A DNA stretch of 64,000 bases from contig NC_045127.1 in the NCBI RefSeq assembly GCF_007655135.1, positions 23,230,199 through 23,294,198 on the forward strand, in the 5' to 3' direction. The position numbers were made by a program, and so were the translations under genes. This DNA is from Punica granatum (Eukaryota; Streptophyta; Magnoliopsida; Myrtales; Lythraceae). Shown here one piece after another: positions 47,899 to 59,103 of the stretch. Positions within the stretch are counted from its first letter, which is position 1. Each line of letters begins with the position of its first letter. The notes under the pieces are model-generated. The model did not search any database. It was not told where the DNA came from and saw only the letters and a program-made list of their open reading frames with translations.

Positions 47899-49174
47899 AT
47901 AGACTCGGGTAACTAGAACGGTTATCTATGTCAGAAAACATGTAAAATGCTTATTAACCTTTCACTCGACCTAACCAAACACCAGATAATGGTTAGGAGG
48001 AATTCTAGATTCCAAATCTAGAGTCAAAACACGAGTTTGGCTAATTCAGTGAAAATTAAGTGTCACAATACAGAACAACTGTAAAAGCAATCCACACACA
48101 TGAGATTTGACTCTCATTTTCAAGTTTCAAACCAAACCCGAATGCTAAAACATTGGCACATGTTTGATTGTTTAGCACATGGCAATTGCTTGCAAAAACA
48201 CCCCTGGGTTAATAATCTGTTAGTTCACGTAAACACGACAATAACAAACACTTTGTCTATTATTAACATGTTGCGTGTTATCTTTCCGCACCTGTTTGCC
48301 ATGCGGGTCGAGCCTGATCCCTAGGCTGAATAATATTAGGGTTCAACGTCCTAATCATCGAACACAGGGTCCAACACCCTAATCATCACTCACAGGGTCC
48401 AATGCCCTATTCAGTGAGAGCGTCGATTGAATTTCAGTTTTTTGGTTTTTCCCTAAACTCACGGTGAGGTAGAGAGGAATAATAACCGAACGCGAGTCGA
48501 CTGGAATTCGGCCATTTGTAATTTATATTTATTGTTTTCGAGAGCATTGTAAGGATTTTATTTTGTACATTTATTCTGTAAAAATTCCAGTCGGTGAGCG
48601 AACGGTCCGAGAGTCGAATTAATCGAATCGGTCTAATGCTTGCCTAGATACAAGTAAATCCAAGAACTCGCGGTTCTGGTTCACGCAGGGATTCAACCTC
48701 CATGGTTCGATGAACTGTAACGCAAGATTGTGAACCAACTCCCCGACATACGGGCTTACTTCTCTCTCGGCTTCTCAACCGACATCGTTTGGTTCACCGA
48801 ATCTCCGGTGTCAAAACGTGCGAGCCGAGTGCAGCTTAATTCATGCGGTAAATTATAAAACATGCAAGCCTAGCAAACCAGAGTACCGAAAGGGCGTGCG
48901 GGATATAGGCCCGCACGTAACATGAACCCCCGAACATGGATTTTTCGGTTCCGCACAGATCAATGCCTTAACAACAACTAGGTGTTCCATACCCCTAGAC
49001 CCAGGGTAACTTATCCGCCCTCGACCTTCGAGTCGTAAAATGATAAGTGGCGACCCCTTCTCTCACGCGTGTCCGTCACGCGTCCCCACGGGAAGGTGGA
49101 CAATCCCAAGCCCCGCGATCCAAAAGCGCGCAATGCGGGCCCCGACGAGAGTCCACATTCGGGTCCGTACAGCT

Positions 49175-49192
49175 TGGCGACTCCACTGGGGA
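49175..49192 (+). promoter_or_regulatory. Primer-binding site, tRNA-Arg type (element D)
   Basis: TGGCGACTCCACTGGGGA, three bases after the LTR end. It is exactly complementary to the last 15 bases plus CCA of plant tRNA-Arg as I know it. Priming by tRNA-Arg is reported for Ogre elements. Confidence 0.9.
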
Positions 49193-49784
49193 CACACTTA
49201 GTGGGTTCAGGCTCGATCCGTTTGCTTGCTTGCATGTTCATTTACCGCTTCCCGCAATTTTTCGCTTATCTACGTTACGCACCTTTACTTTTCTGTACTT
49301 GCATTGCATCATTCTAGTGGATTTAGGTACCTCGCCTGAAATCCCGCGGGCACCGATTTAGGAAGCTAGGTTAGTCAGAGGTTCCGAGTAAGGGATCAGA
49401 TCGAGTCGGCTCTGCCACCGAACCGGCCCCCAAAGATCCTCGCTCGATTTCAAGGAATTGACACCCTTGAATCGGGAGCCCCCATCCCTAGTTAGTGGTT
49501 TTCCCAGTAGAGCACAAACCATGCATAAACAGGGACCGTCATGCTGGACCTAAAATAACCTTCACGCCGCCAACCGACCCAAAAGTTGAGTCTTTGAGTC
49601 GGCTCGTAGTTTTTCTTTTTGGGCGAGCCTTTTGTTGTTTTTACTGAATGAGTGTTGTATAATGTAAAGAACTCGTGTTATAGTTTATTTTCCCTGCACT
49701 GCATGCATATTTTCAAAACAAACTAGGACATTGCATCAGTTTGTTTATAAACATTAAACCAACATCTTTGCCATTTAGGTAAGA
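49193..49784 (+). other. Leader of element D between PBS and ORF1
   Basis: About 590 bp, no credible ORF. Ends with CCATTTAG followed by GTAAGA and the ORF1 ATG, a consensus-like splice donor at 49779-49784 that is conserved in A and B. Confidence 0.6.
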
Positions 49785-51281
49785 ATGGATCGCTCGCGTC
49801 CCTGTCCTAGGCTTGATATCATCATCACACCATCTGCGGACATTACTCGCCTTTGGAACACATTCCGCCCAGTGGACCGTGCATTCCTCCGGCTCATCAT
49901 AGAAGACCTACCATTACTCGCTGATTCTCCCATCGATTGGACCCTACTCAGGACTGCCATTAGTTTTTGGGACACTCAGCGAGCCGTTTTCAGTTTTCAT
50001 GGGACAGAATTAGCCCCTACAGTAGAGGAATACGCGGCACTCCTTCAGCGGTCTACACCGATTCACGACATTGTGGTGCCTAACCAATTTGCCACGATAC
50101 AGAGCAGACTAGCCATCCTTTTAGGTCTCCGCAATGAAGAAATTAGTTGCGAGCTTCAGTATGGAGGGGAGCACAGCATTAGGACTACATGGCTCATAGA
50201 TTTCATACAAGCCCGTGCTCTGAATGCCACGGGAGAGTCCTATCAACGTGACGCTTGTCACGGATTTCTTTTGCTCATCTTCAGGACTATGCTATTCCCG
50301 TACTCGTCGAACCTCACAGACGGGGCACTTGCTCAGGTCATCCTCCAAGTGGTAGGAGGCCATAGTTATGTGGAAGCCGTTTTGGCTGAGACCATTCGGT
50401 CTCTTGACTATGTACGAGAGAATCGACGGGGCAGGATGAGAGGATCCCCACATCTGCTTCAGATTTGGCTTCTAGCACACATCAGGTCGTTCTGCTTATC
50501 CCATCCTTTTCCATGTATCACCGACGAATGCTCACTCATCGCTCGTCTACTTCATGTGTTTCGACCCTCCGACCGTAACTACACCGACTGGACGCGGTTT
50601 ATGGAAGAGCTCACCCCAGCACAGTTTTTATGGACTACACGTTGGAATCCTGGCGGTCCCATGATCCTTGGATGTCCTTCAGTTATAGGACTTCCCTTAA
50701 TCAGTCATTTAGGGAGCACACTTATCTTCCCAGCCCGAGTCATCAGACAACTCGGTGGACTACAAGATATTCCTATAGAGGCAGATCGCACTTCACACCG
50801 CTTCAGGTGGGCAAACACCACAATTTCACTCCCGGATAGGATTCTACGGGTTAGAGAGGTCCGACGCTTATGGAGCACGCGCATCGTTCAGGAACTGTAC
50901 TTCCCGGAGCATCCCACTGACGAGGAGCGAGCTTTCTCAGCTACAGCAGCGTATGTGATGCAGTTCCATCCGTATGGATTCGCACCTGTTCATCGGCTAC
51001 GCGTGCCACAGATGCTGCAGACACTGCAGGCAGACATTTCAGACGCAGAGAGCTCAATCCAAGGAGCCATAAACACAGAGCTGCAAGTCATTAGAGCAGA
51101 GCGAGATCGACTCCGCTGTGAGCTTGTGGATAATTGTGCAGAACTCACTGATCACAGAGAGCTCCAGAGCGAGTTGGCTCAAACTCGTGCACGCGTAGCA
51201 AGCCAAAACAGGGAGATAGCGCGTTTGAGCGCTACGTTGGATCGAGCGCGGGCAAGAGCGCGCAGGATCTCCCATCCTTAA
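49785..51281 (+). CDS. ORF1: mobile-domain/DUF7745-like protein with C-terminal coiled coil (498 aa, intact)
   Basis: The only intact ORF1 among the three copies. Start ATG after a GTAAG motif; stop at 51279-51281. Residues about 1-100 contain a W.DTQR..FSFHGTEL segment and APTVEEYAALLQ, a motif typical of plant mobile-domain and DUF7745-like proteins that often sit in transposable elements. Residues about 100-380 are well conserved in A and B (HSYVEAVLAETIRSLDYVRE; SLIARLLHVF; LPLISHLGSTLIFPARVIRQ; LYFPEHPTDEE). The last ~90 residues are rich in E, R, L and Q (AERDRLRCEL ... REIARLSATLDRARARA), consistent with a coiled coil. No catalytic motif recognised. It sits where Ogre elements carry their extra ORF1 of unknown function. 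The family name is from memory; the function is unknown. Confidence 0.85.
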   Translation: MDRSRPCPRLDIIITPSADITRLWNTFRPVDRAFLRLIIEDLPLLADSPIDWTLLRTAISFWDTQRAVFSFHGTELAPTVEEYAALLQRSTPIHDIVVPNQFATIQSRLAILLGLRNEEISCELQYGGEHSIRTTWLIDFIQARALNATGESYQRDACHGFLLLIFRTMLFPYSSNLTDGALAQVILQVVGGHSYVEAVLAETIRSLDYVRENRRGRMRGSPHLLQIWLLAHIRSFCLSHPFPCITDECSLIARLLHVFRPSDRNYTDWTRFMEELTPAQFLWTTRWNPGGPMILGCPSVIGLPLISHLGSTLIFPARVIRQLGGLQDIPIEADRTSHRFRWANTTISLPDRILRVREVRRLWSTRIVQELYFPEHPTDEERAFSATAAYVMQFHPYGFAPVHRLRVPQMLQTLQADISDAESSIQGAINTELQVIRAERDRLRCELVDNCAELTDHRELQSELAQTRARVASQNREIARLSATLDRARARARRISHP

Positions 51282-51589
51282 GCTCAGTTGATGAGCATTT
51301 TTGCCTGTACAGGACCCGCGTAGCGCTCACTCAGCTACGGGTTGTAGTAGTTGTCGGTTTAATGTTTACGTTTCCTTTTCAAACAGACTGCTTTTGTAAA
51401 TTATGAAACGTGAATCAAACTGATGTAATGGCATTAGTGTTTTTAAACTCATACATCTCATGCATTCATACATTGTCATTTACATCTTGAAGATGGTCAA
51501 CACACAACAATTACACTCATATACTTACACATACATGTAGGTACTAACAACTGGCGTCGCATCGATATCCTACTCGTGCACGCGGAAGA
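51282..51589 (+). other. Spacer between ORF1 and gag (element D)
   Basis: 308 bp, AT-rich and non-coding. A candidate splice acceptor (CATACATGTAG, ending 51540) precedes GTACTAACAACTGG. The first ATG after it in the gag frame is 51590. Confidence 0.5.
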
Positions 51590-54500
51590 ATGGCCGAAGA
51601 GCAACAATCCGTTATCTCGGAGCAAGACGCGCCACCAATGCCGGCACACTCCCTTCCGCAAGACACGCACGTGATGTCATCTCCAGCATCTATAGCGTAC
51701 TCTGGTGTTCTTCCAACGCACCTCCCTTCTCCTGCACAGGCGCCATCCAATGTTGTCGATCCCGTGCGTTTCGCCGCACTCGAAGGGATGGTTAATCAGT
51801 TAGCTGCCAACATGAATACCAATATGACAGAGCTCATGGCTATGCTTCGGGATCAAAACCGAGCTTCCTCGAGCCATACTTCACCTCCTGAACGCAGGAC
51901 GACCGTGCACTTGAATCCGATCGACCCGCCTATTTATGTGACGGATAGCGAAGATATGTCTTTTTCAGCAATGACATATGTGCCGACAGTCAGCCCAGTC
52001 AGTGATCCTATGCCACCACCACCGGCTCCTACATCGGTACCGTTTCCACCCGCGACGTTCCTATCAACAGATCTCGCAATGCTCACTTTGCCGCCGCTCA
52101 CCATACCTACTCAACCTCCAATTTACACCGTTCCACCACCGACGGTTCCTCCAGTCGCGATCACACAAATCCCTTCTCCCACTACGGAACCTTTTTCCTT
52201 CCAAGCTCCACAACCCAAATGAGCTTTTCCTACCAAACTCCACCACCCCTAAATATTCCCCCCACTGAACCAGGCACGCCTACTCATGCCGCTCTTGCAG
52301 TTCTACCGACAAACATTCCTCCTGAAAATGAATAGGAGAAAAGAATGAAGAGAATGGAGGAAACCATTCGAACCCTCCAAGCAGGCACGTCCCGTCCTGA
52401 CTTCGGTGACAGTGACTGGAATCTCTTTCCGGGCATGCTGTTGCCCCCTAAGATCAAGATTTTAGATTTTAAGAGGTACGACGGGACCAAAGACCCTCGG
52501 CATCATCTCCGTCACTATCATAGCAAAATGCTTTCGTATTGGGATTACGAGGAATTTGTCATTCAGACTTTCCAAGACAGTCTTACGGGATCGGCGCTAG
52601 ATTGGATTATGACCCTGAAAGCCGGTAACATCCCTACATGGACAGATCTTTCTCAGAAATTCCTCGACCAATACCGATTCTGTGCAGAGGCACCTCCTAC
52701 TCTTCTTGATCTTAGCATGACAGAGATGAGAGAAAATCAAACTTTCGAAGCATACGCAACGGAATGGAGGGGAAAAGCGGCAAAGCACATTCCTCCAATC
52801 ACTGAGCGACAGCAAGTTCAACTGTTTCACTCTACGCTCAGAGGCGCATATTACTCACATCTCCTGGCTCATACCTCCTCTTTCTCAGACCTGAGTGAGG
52901 CAGGAAAGAAGTTGGATATGGGTGTTAAGCTAGGAAGAATTGAAGGCCCGTCAAGGAAGAAAGACGGAGAGACACCGAAGAAACAAACCGCCGGAACATC
53001 CAGGAGAGGCAAAGACGCGACTATTGGCATCGTCAATTCTGGACATCAGGCTTCATAGCCGATTTCGGTGGACTACACCCCTGCATTACCAACTTCTCAG
53101 GCATATGCGCATCCCGTGCATTATGTGCAACCCTATCAAACGCCGCAAGCTTATTTCTCAACCTCGCCAACTGTTATCCAGTCACAACCTCCGCAACAGT
53201 ACGCTCCTATTCAAGTTCAACAAGCTAGACCCCCAGCTACGAGATCTCCTCAGCCGGCTCAACGTGCTCCAGCTCCTAGAACTCAACAAAGCAGTGCTGC
53301 TCAACCGCGTCCACGCAAGCAATACACCACTTTACCAGCTCCCCCCTCTCACATATTCAGGCAGCTTCTTGCAGGCAACAAGATCAAAACAGAAGCACCC
53401 GGTCCCCATTTCGATCCTTCCATGCAGAACCAAAATTTTCACTGTGAATTTCATCAGGGTGCTCCTGGTCACAATCTGGATACTTGTTGGAGAATCCGGG
53501 ATAAAATCCAGGAGATGATTGATACAAGACAAATCTCCTTTAATGAGGTGAAGCCGCCGAATGTCCGTGCAAATCCTCTTCCGGATCATGGATCAGGTTC
53601 AGGACCTTCTGTCAACATGATTAGCACCGCTGCTATTGATGAGGAAGAGGACTCGCAAAAGGCCTCAATTCCATTTGTCATTAACTATGCTCCAGTAGAA
53701 GTTGCATTCGCTCCCATCCCGTTCGTTGTCGAGGTTCCTACAAAGGAGCCTTATCACGATAGCCGAGTTCCCTGGACATATGAGAGCGAGGTTGCCAGTG
53801 CAAAACTAGAAATGAGCGCGATGGGAATCACGCGTTCAGGACGGGTTTATCAGGGTCCAGAGCCTGTTGACAAAGGAAAGGCTCCCGCTACTGAGTTCTT
53901 AACCGTTCCAAAAGCCGTGTCACTCCCTACAAAGAAGGTCACCGATCAAGAAGCCGAAGCTTTCATGAAGGTGATCAAAGCAAGCGAATACAAAGTGGTC
54001 GAGCAAATGGGCAAGTCACCAGCTCATATATCGCTGCTCGCATTGCTTTTGAACTCCGAACCTCATCGGAACGCTTTGCTGAAAGTTCTCACTGCGGCAC
54101 AAGTCCCGAAAGATATTGCACCTGATAGAATCGAGGAGACTGTGAACTCTATTTTCTCGAATCAGATTTCCTTTTCGGAAGACGAAATTCCCTCGGAAGG
54201 ACAAGGACACTTGCGGGCATTGCACATAGTTTGCAAGTGCAACAACCACGTCGTTGGTCGAGTCATGATCGACAACGGCTCTGCTCTTAACGTTTGCCCC
54301 GTCTCCACGCTGAAACAGATGAACGTGGACATGAGTCGCATTCGTGCAAGCAAGACCACCGTCCGAGCCTTTGACGGCTCTAAGAGAGTAGTGAACGGAG
54401 AAATTGATCTCCTAATTGATGTGGGTCCTTGCTCATTCTCTGTTACCTTCCAAATCCTTGAAATACCTAATGCTTTCAGTCTCCTACTCGGGAGGCCATG

Positions 54501-55188
54501 GATTCACGCCGCCGGCGCCGTTCCTTCATCATTGCACCAGAAGTTGAAATTCTTTGTCGAAGGCAAACTCATCACTGTCAACGGCGAGGAAGATTATGCA
54601 GTCTATAAAGAAACGACCATCCCTTATATCAGCATTGGCGAAGACCAGAATCTTCCCTTTCATTCTTTCGACACGATCTCCGTAATTCGAGACTACGGAG
54701 AGGTCAGTCCATCACGAACTGATCGCATGATTGGAAAGGTTCTCTTGAAGAACAATTATGTCCCTGGAACTGGACTCGGGGCACGTGCACAGGGAATCCT
54801 CCAACCGATTAAAATGGAGGAATACCGCAATAGGAGAGGACTCGGCTTTCGCCCCTCCTGCCATGAGATCATGCAAGCTCGTCGTGGAAAACATCTACAC
54901 CGCCTTGCTGCATATTACGGAAAGCTCTGTAGGGGCATTCCAGTTCCACCGCTCTCACAGTTTTTTGCAGCACCACCGCAAATCATGGGAGGCACCTCTG
55001 AGAGCCCAATCACTGAAACAGATGACTTCTCTTCGGATGCAGATGAAGCGTTTTTGGTTTTGCCAGCCATATATGCCGTCACTGAGGAGACATCTTCTAG
55101 GGTTCATATCCGCCCTGTACGGGAGGATGAGGAGCTTACCAACTGGACTTCAGTTCCGCTCTACTTGGCCATAGGTGCCGATGTGTAA
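51590..55188 (+). pseudogene. gag-pro: Element D gag-protease (one frameshift, two stops)
   Basis: Starts at MAEEQQ. Order: Pro-rich N-terminus; gag core (KRYDGTKDPRHHLRHY, FQDSLTGSALDWIMTLK) at 52470-52870; Pro/Gln linker; zinc-knuckle-like CEFHQGAPGHNLDTCW near 53445-53490; protease (IDNGSALNVCPVS near 54268, LLGRPWIHAAGA near 54487); G-patch-like GTGLGARAQGI and GLGFRPSCHE near 54770-54870. Breaks: a 1-bp deletion in the A-run at about 52209, TAG at 52333-52335 and TAG at 53056-53058, both at positions that are CAG in A. From 53068 the frame is open to the stop at 55186-55188, which overlaps the intron donor. Confidence 0.88.
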
Positions 55189-55375
55189 GATGGTCTTTAT
55201 AAATAATGCTACCTGCATGTCGGCAACGCCATAAGCCACATGACAGAAGATGAGTTTTTGTTATGGCTTGTTAATAGAATCCTTGCGTGCTTTTTGATTT
55301 CCTATGTCTAAATTCTCTCTCTTGCACTTACTTCTAGCACCTTTAATTTCTAAAACAATTCACTTTCATGTCCAG
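55185..55375 (+). other. Predicted intron between protease and RT (element D)
   Basis: Donor GTAAGA at 55185-55190, acceptor TTTCATGTCCAG ending at 55375, pyrimidine-rich upstream, length 191 nt. Splicing joins GT (55183-55184) to G (55376), recreating a valine codon and passing in frame from ...GAD into LQSNPNHG of pol, while removing the TAA stop. Unspliced RNA would give gag-pro only, so splicing efficiency could set the gag:pol ratio. Confidence 0.72.
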
Positions 55376-58300
55376 GCTCCAATCGAATCCAAATCACGGA
55401 TATAACGATTCGGATTCACTCGAAACACACCTCGAAAAATCCCTACCCATATACTTCGGGGAAGGACTTGACGAGGACGGTCGCGTGCCCGAGATAGAAG
55501 AGAGTTTGCATCGTCTCGAAAACCACCAACTCACTTCCGTCGAGCCAACCGAAGACATCAACATAGGCAATACAGAAGAACCACGCACCCTTAGAATCGG
55601 GACTGGACTCGACCCTATACAGAGGGCCCGAATGATCGACTTCTTAACAGAGTATCAGGAGGTCTTTGCTTGGTCCTACGTTGATATGCCAGGCCTAGAC
55701 CCCTCAATCGTAAAGCATTTCCTTCCACTCGACACTGAAAGATTTCCACCCAAGCGCCAACACTTGCGACGTCAACGAGCTGACCTTCTCTTATGCATTA
55801 AGGAAGAGGTCATCAAGCAGGTAGACGCGGGATTCTTGGAGGTATGCAATTACTCTGAATGGGTAGCGAACATTGTTCCAGTGGAGAAGAAGAATGGAAA
55901 AGTCAGAGTCTGCATCGACTACCGAGACCTCAACAGGGCTAGCCCAAAGGATAACTTTCCGCTGCCTCACATCGATGTCTTGGTGGACAATACAGCACGC
56001 CACACACAATTCTCCTTCATGGACGGTTTCTCTGGATACAATCAGATTCAGATGGCCGAGGAGGATAAAGTCAAAACCACATTCATCACGATGTGGGGTA
56101 CATTTTGCTACAAGGTCATGCCTTTCGGTCTCAAAAATGCCGGGGCAACCTATCAACGGGCAATGGTCACTCTCTTTCATGACATGATGCATAAAGAGAT
56201 CGAGGTCTATATCAACGACATGATCGCGAAGTCCAAAGAAGGAGAAGATCATTTGGTTAACCTCAAGCGACTGTTCGACCGTCTCAGGAAGTATAAACTC
56301 CGACTTAATCCAGCGAAATGTACATTTGGCGTCAAGTCAGGGAAATTGTTAGGGTTTATAGTTAGTGAGGAAGGCATCGAGGTCGACCCCGACAAGGTTA
56401 AAGCGATCATGGAATTGCCCCCTCCATCGACAGTGCGCGAAGTAAGGAGCTTCTTAGGACGGCTGAATTATATCGCGCGTTTCATTGCAAATTTGACAGA
56501 TAAGTGCCAACCACTCTTCCGTTTGCTTCGCAAAAATGCAGCGGTCGAATGGGATGACGAGTGTCAAAAAGCTTTTGATACCATCAAGGCATACCTAATT
56601 CAGCCGCCGGTGTTGGTTCCACCTTCACCAGATCGTCCTCTCATTTTGTACCTGACGGTACGCCGACAATCCATCGGATGCATGTTAAGGCAAAAGGACG
56701 ATTCCTCTCACGCAGAGCGAGCAATTTATTATCTAAGCAAAAAGTTCACTGAAGGGGAGTCCAACTACCCTGAGATAGAGAAAATGTGTTGCGCACTTGT
56801 GTGGGTCATGCAAAGGCTCTGGCAATACACTCTCTACCATACTGTTCGCCTGCTGTCGAAGACAGATCCTTTGAAGTATCTACTTAGCAGTCCGTCCTCT
56901 ATGAGGAACATAGCAAAATGGCGTTGCCAACTGACGGAGTACGACATCAAATATGTGTCGCGCACATCAGTGAAGGGCCAAGCGATAGCAGATCATCTAG
57001 CAGAGTTCCCAATTGTCGATGACACACCAATCAACTCTGACTTTCCAGACAAAGGAATCCTCCAAATGAGTGGTGAGGAGGAAATTACTGGATGGAAGAT
57101 GTACTTCGATGGTGCAATCAATTCCACCGGGTCAGGTATTGGCGCAGTGCTGATATCCCCTGAAGGGCGTCATTTCCCTGTTGCAGCGAAGATTGACTTC
57201 CCCTGCACCAACAACATAGCCGAATATGAGGCATGTATCCTTGGCTTGCAGGCGGCGATCGACCTCAAAGTCAAGGAGCTTGAAGTGTTTGGAGATTCTA
57301 TGCTCACAATCTTTCAGACACTCAAACAGTGGAAGACGAAAGATCCGAAACTGGTGCTATATCATGAGTACCTCGAAGACTTGACAGAGAACTTCGAAGA
57401 CATTTCATTTACGTATTCTATGCTCACAATCTTTCAGACACTCAAACAGTGGAAGACGAAAGATCCGAAACTGGTGCCATATCATGAGTACCTCGAAGAC
57501 TTGACAGAGAACTTCGAAGACATTTCATTTACGTACACACCACGCATGAAGAACCAGTTCGCCGATGCACTCGCAACGCTCGCTTCTATGGTTAGCATCA
57601 CAAAAGAGAATCTCATCGAGCCCCTCGAGTTCGAGATTGCTCAGGGTCCTGCCCATTGCGATGTAATCGACGCTGTCGACGGCAAACCGTGGTATGCAGA
57701 CATCAAACACTTGTTGCAAACAGGTCAATTCCCGGCGTTCACCGATCGACATGACCGGAGGACTCTTCGGCGCATTGCAGCAAATTTCTTCCTGAGTGGT
57801 GAGACCCTCTACCGCCGTTCATTCGATGCTACACTGCTTCGGTGTGTTGATGAGAATGAGGCACAACGCCTCATGGAAGAAGTGCACGAGGGAAATTGCG
57901 GACCTCATATGAACGGGCTCATGCTAGCAAAGAAGCTCATGCGACTCGGGTATTTCTGGTCCACCATGGAGACTGACTGCGCCAAACATGTCAGGCATTG
58001 TCACTTGTGTCAAGTCTACGCGAATCAAATCAGAGCACCACCCAACGAGCTGCATCCAATGGCTGCTCCGTGGCCCTTTTCAATGTGGGGCATGGACGTG
58101 ATTGGTCCTATCAACCCCAAAGCATCCAATGGGCACTTGTTCATACTGGTAGCTATCGATTACTTCACCAAATGGATCGAAGCTATCACCCTTGCATCAG
58201 TCACTGCAAAGACCGTGGCACGCTTCCTCAAACGCGACATTATCGCACGTTACGGGGTCCCTGCGACCCTTGTCACAGACAACGCCAAGAATTTGAATAA

Positions 58301-59075
58301 TAAGCTCATTAACGAGCTCTGTGCACAGTTCAAGATCCTACACCGCAACTCCTCTCCGTATCGTCCACAAATGAACGGCGCGGTAGAGGCAGCAAACAAG
58401 AACATAAAGAAAATCATCGAAAAAATGACAGTGAATTACAAAGACTGGCACGAGATGCTCCCGTTCGCACTCTTGGCGTATCGGACTTCTATCCGCTCGT
58501 CTACTGGAGCAACCTCGTATTCTTTGGTCTACGGCATGGAAGCAGTTCTTCCAATCGAAGTAGAGATTCCCTCTATGAGGGTCCTTGCTGAATCCAAGCT
58601 CAAGGAAGCAGAATGGGCGAAACAACGGTACGAACAGCTTAATCTCATTGATGAGAGGCGGCTAACAGCACTTTGCCACGGTCAGTGCTATCAGCAAAGA
58701 ATGGCCCGAGCTTTTAATAAGAAAGTTCGTCCCCGCGAGTTCAGCCCCGGTGACCTCGTCCTGCGGAAAGTTTTGCATATCGCCCCTGATTCCAGGGGCA
58801 AGTTTGCTTACAAATACGACGGTCCCCTCATCGTTAAAGAAGTCTTTGATGGGGGGCAATCATTCTCAATAATATGGACGGGAACGAGAACGCTCTTCCG
58901 GTCAACGCTGATACACTTAAGAAATACTATCCGTGATGGTGTTTCTCTCATTCCACTGTGGATGTTTTTCTCAAATGCACATTACATTTTTAGCTTCCTT
59001 CGCGTGTACAATTCCCAGCACTTTCATTTCTACTTACTAATGTACTCCCCTCTTCTGCTCTTCCCCTTTCTCTGA
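55376..59075 (+). pseudogene. pol: Element D pol: RT, RNase H, aRNase H, integrase (single long frame, defective)
   Basis: An ATG lies at 55368, just upstream of the acceptor. Approximate residues from that ATG: RT 130-400 with YRDLNR near 184; the active site at 281-284 reads YIND rather than YIDD. The first RNase H (about 420-560) has YLTVRRQSIGCML where a catalytic Asp is expected. Archaeal-type RNase H starts near 575 (YFDGAINS, NNIAEYEA, GDSML) with a 40-residue direct repeat. Integrase has zinc finger EVHEGNCGPH ... HVRHCHLCQ near 840-885 and D, D, E near 909, 971 and 1007. Loss of one G in the 58851-58856 run shifts the last ~25 codons, so the frame passes the expected TGA at 58934-58936 and ends at 59075. 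Long open frame, but defective. Confidence 0.9.
57297..57536 (+). repeat. 120-bp in-frame tandem duplication in aRNase H of element D
   Basis: 57297-57416 and 57417-57536 differ at a single base (T at 57358, C at 57478). Each copy encodes 40 residues from SMLTIFQTLK to EDISFTY. A and B have one copy. The duplication keeps the frame but repeats the part after the GDS catalytic motif. Confidence 0.95.
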
Positions 59076-59103
59076 ACTTCTCCTGAGAGAAAAATAATGA
59101 ATC

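Larger units (their letters stand above)
44806..49171 (+). mobile_element. Element D 5' LTR (4366 bp, internally deleted)
   Basis: Begins TGTCAGCACCCC and ends GGTCCGTACA. Relative to D's 3' LTR it lacks about 960 bp: sequence after CTTTCTCCCGAT (46110) jumps to the minisatellite, whereas the 3' LTR continues at 61871 and reaches the equivalent point only near 62830. The missing part includes the TATA-like box. It retains the 14-bp inverted repeat and the branched stem-loop. Confidence 0.9.

Noticed and set aside
55368..55370. ATG at the start of the pol frame as the true pol start codon
   Set aside because: It lies inside the predicted intron just before the acceptor and is ATT in element B while the splice frame is kept. 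In-frame splicing is the better model, though re-initiation is not excluded.
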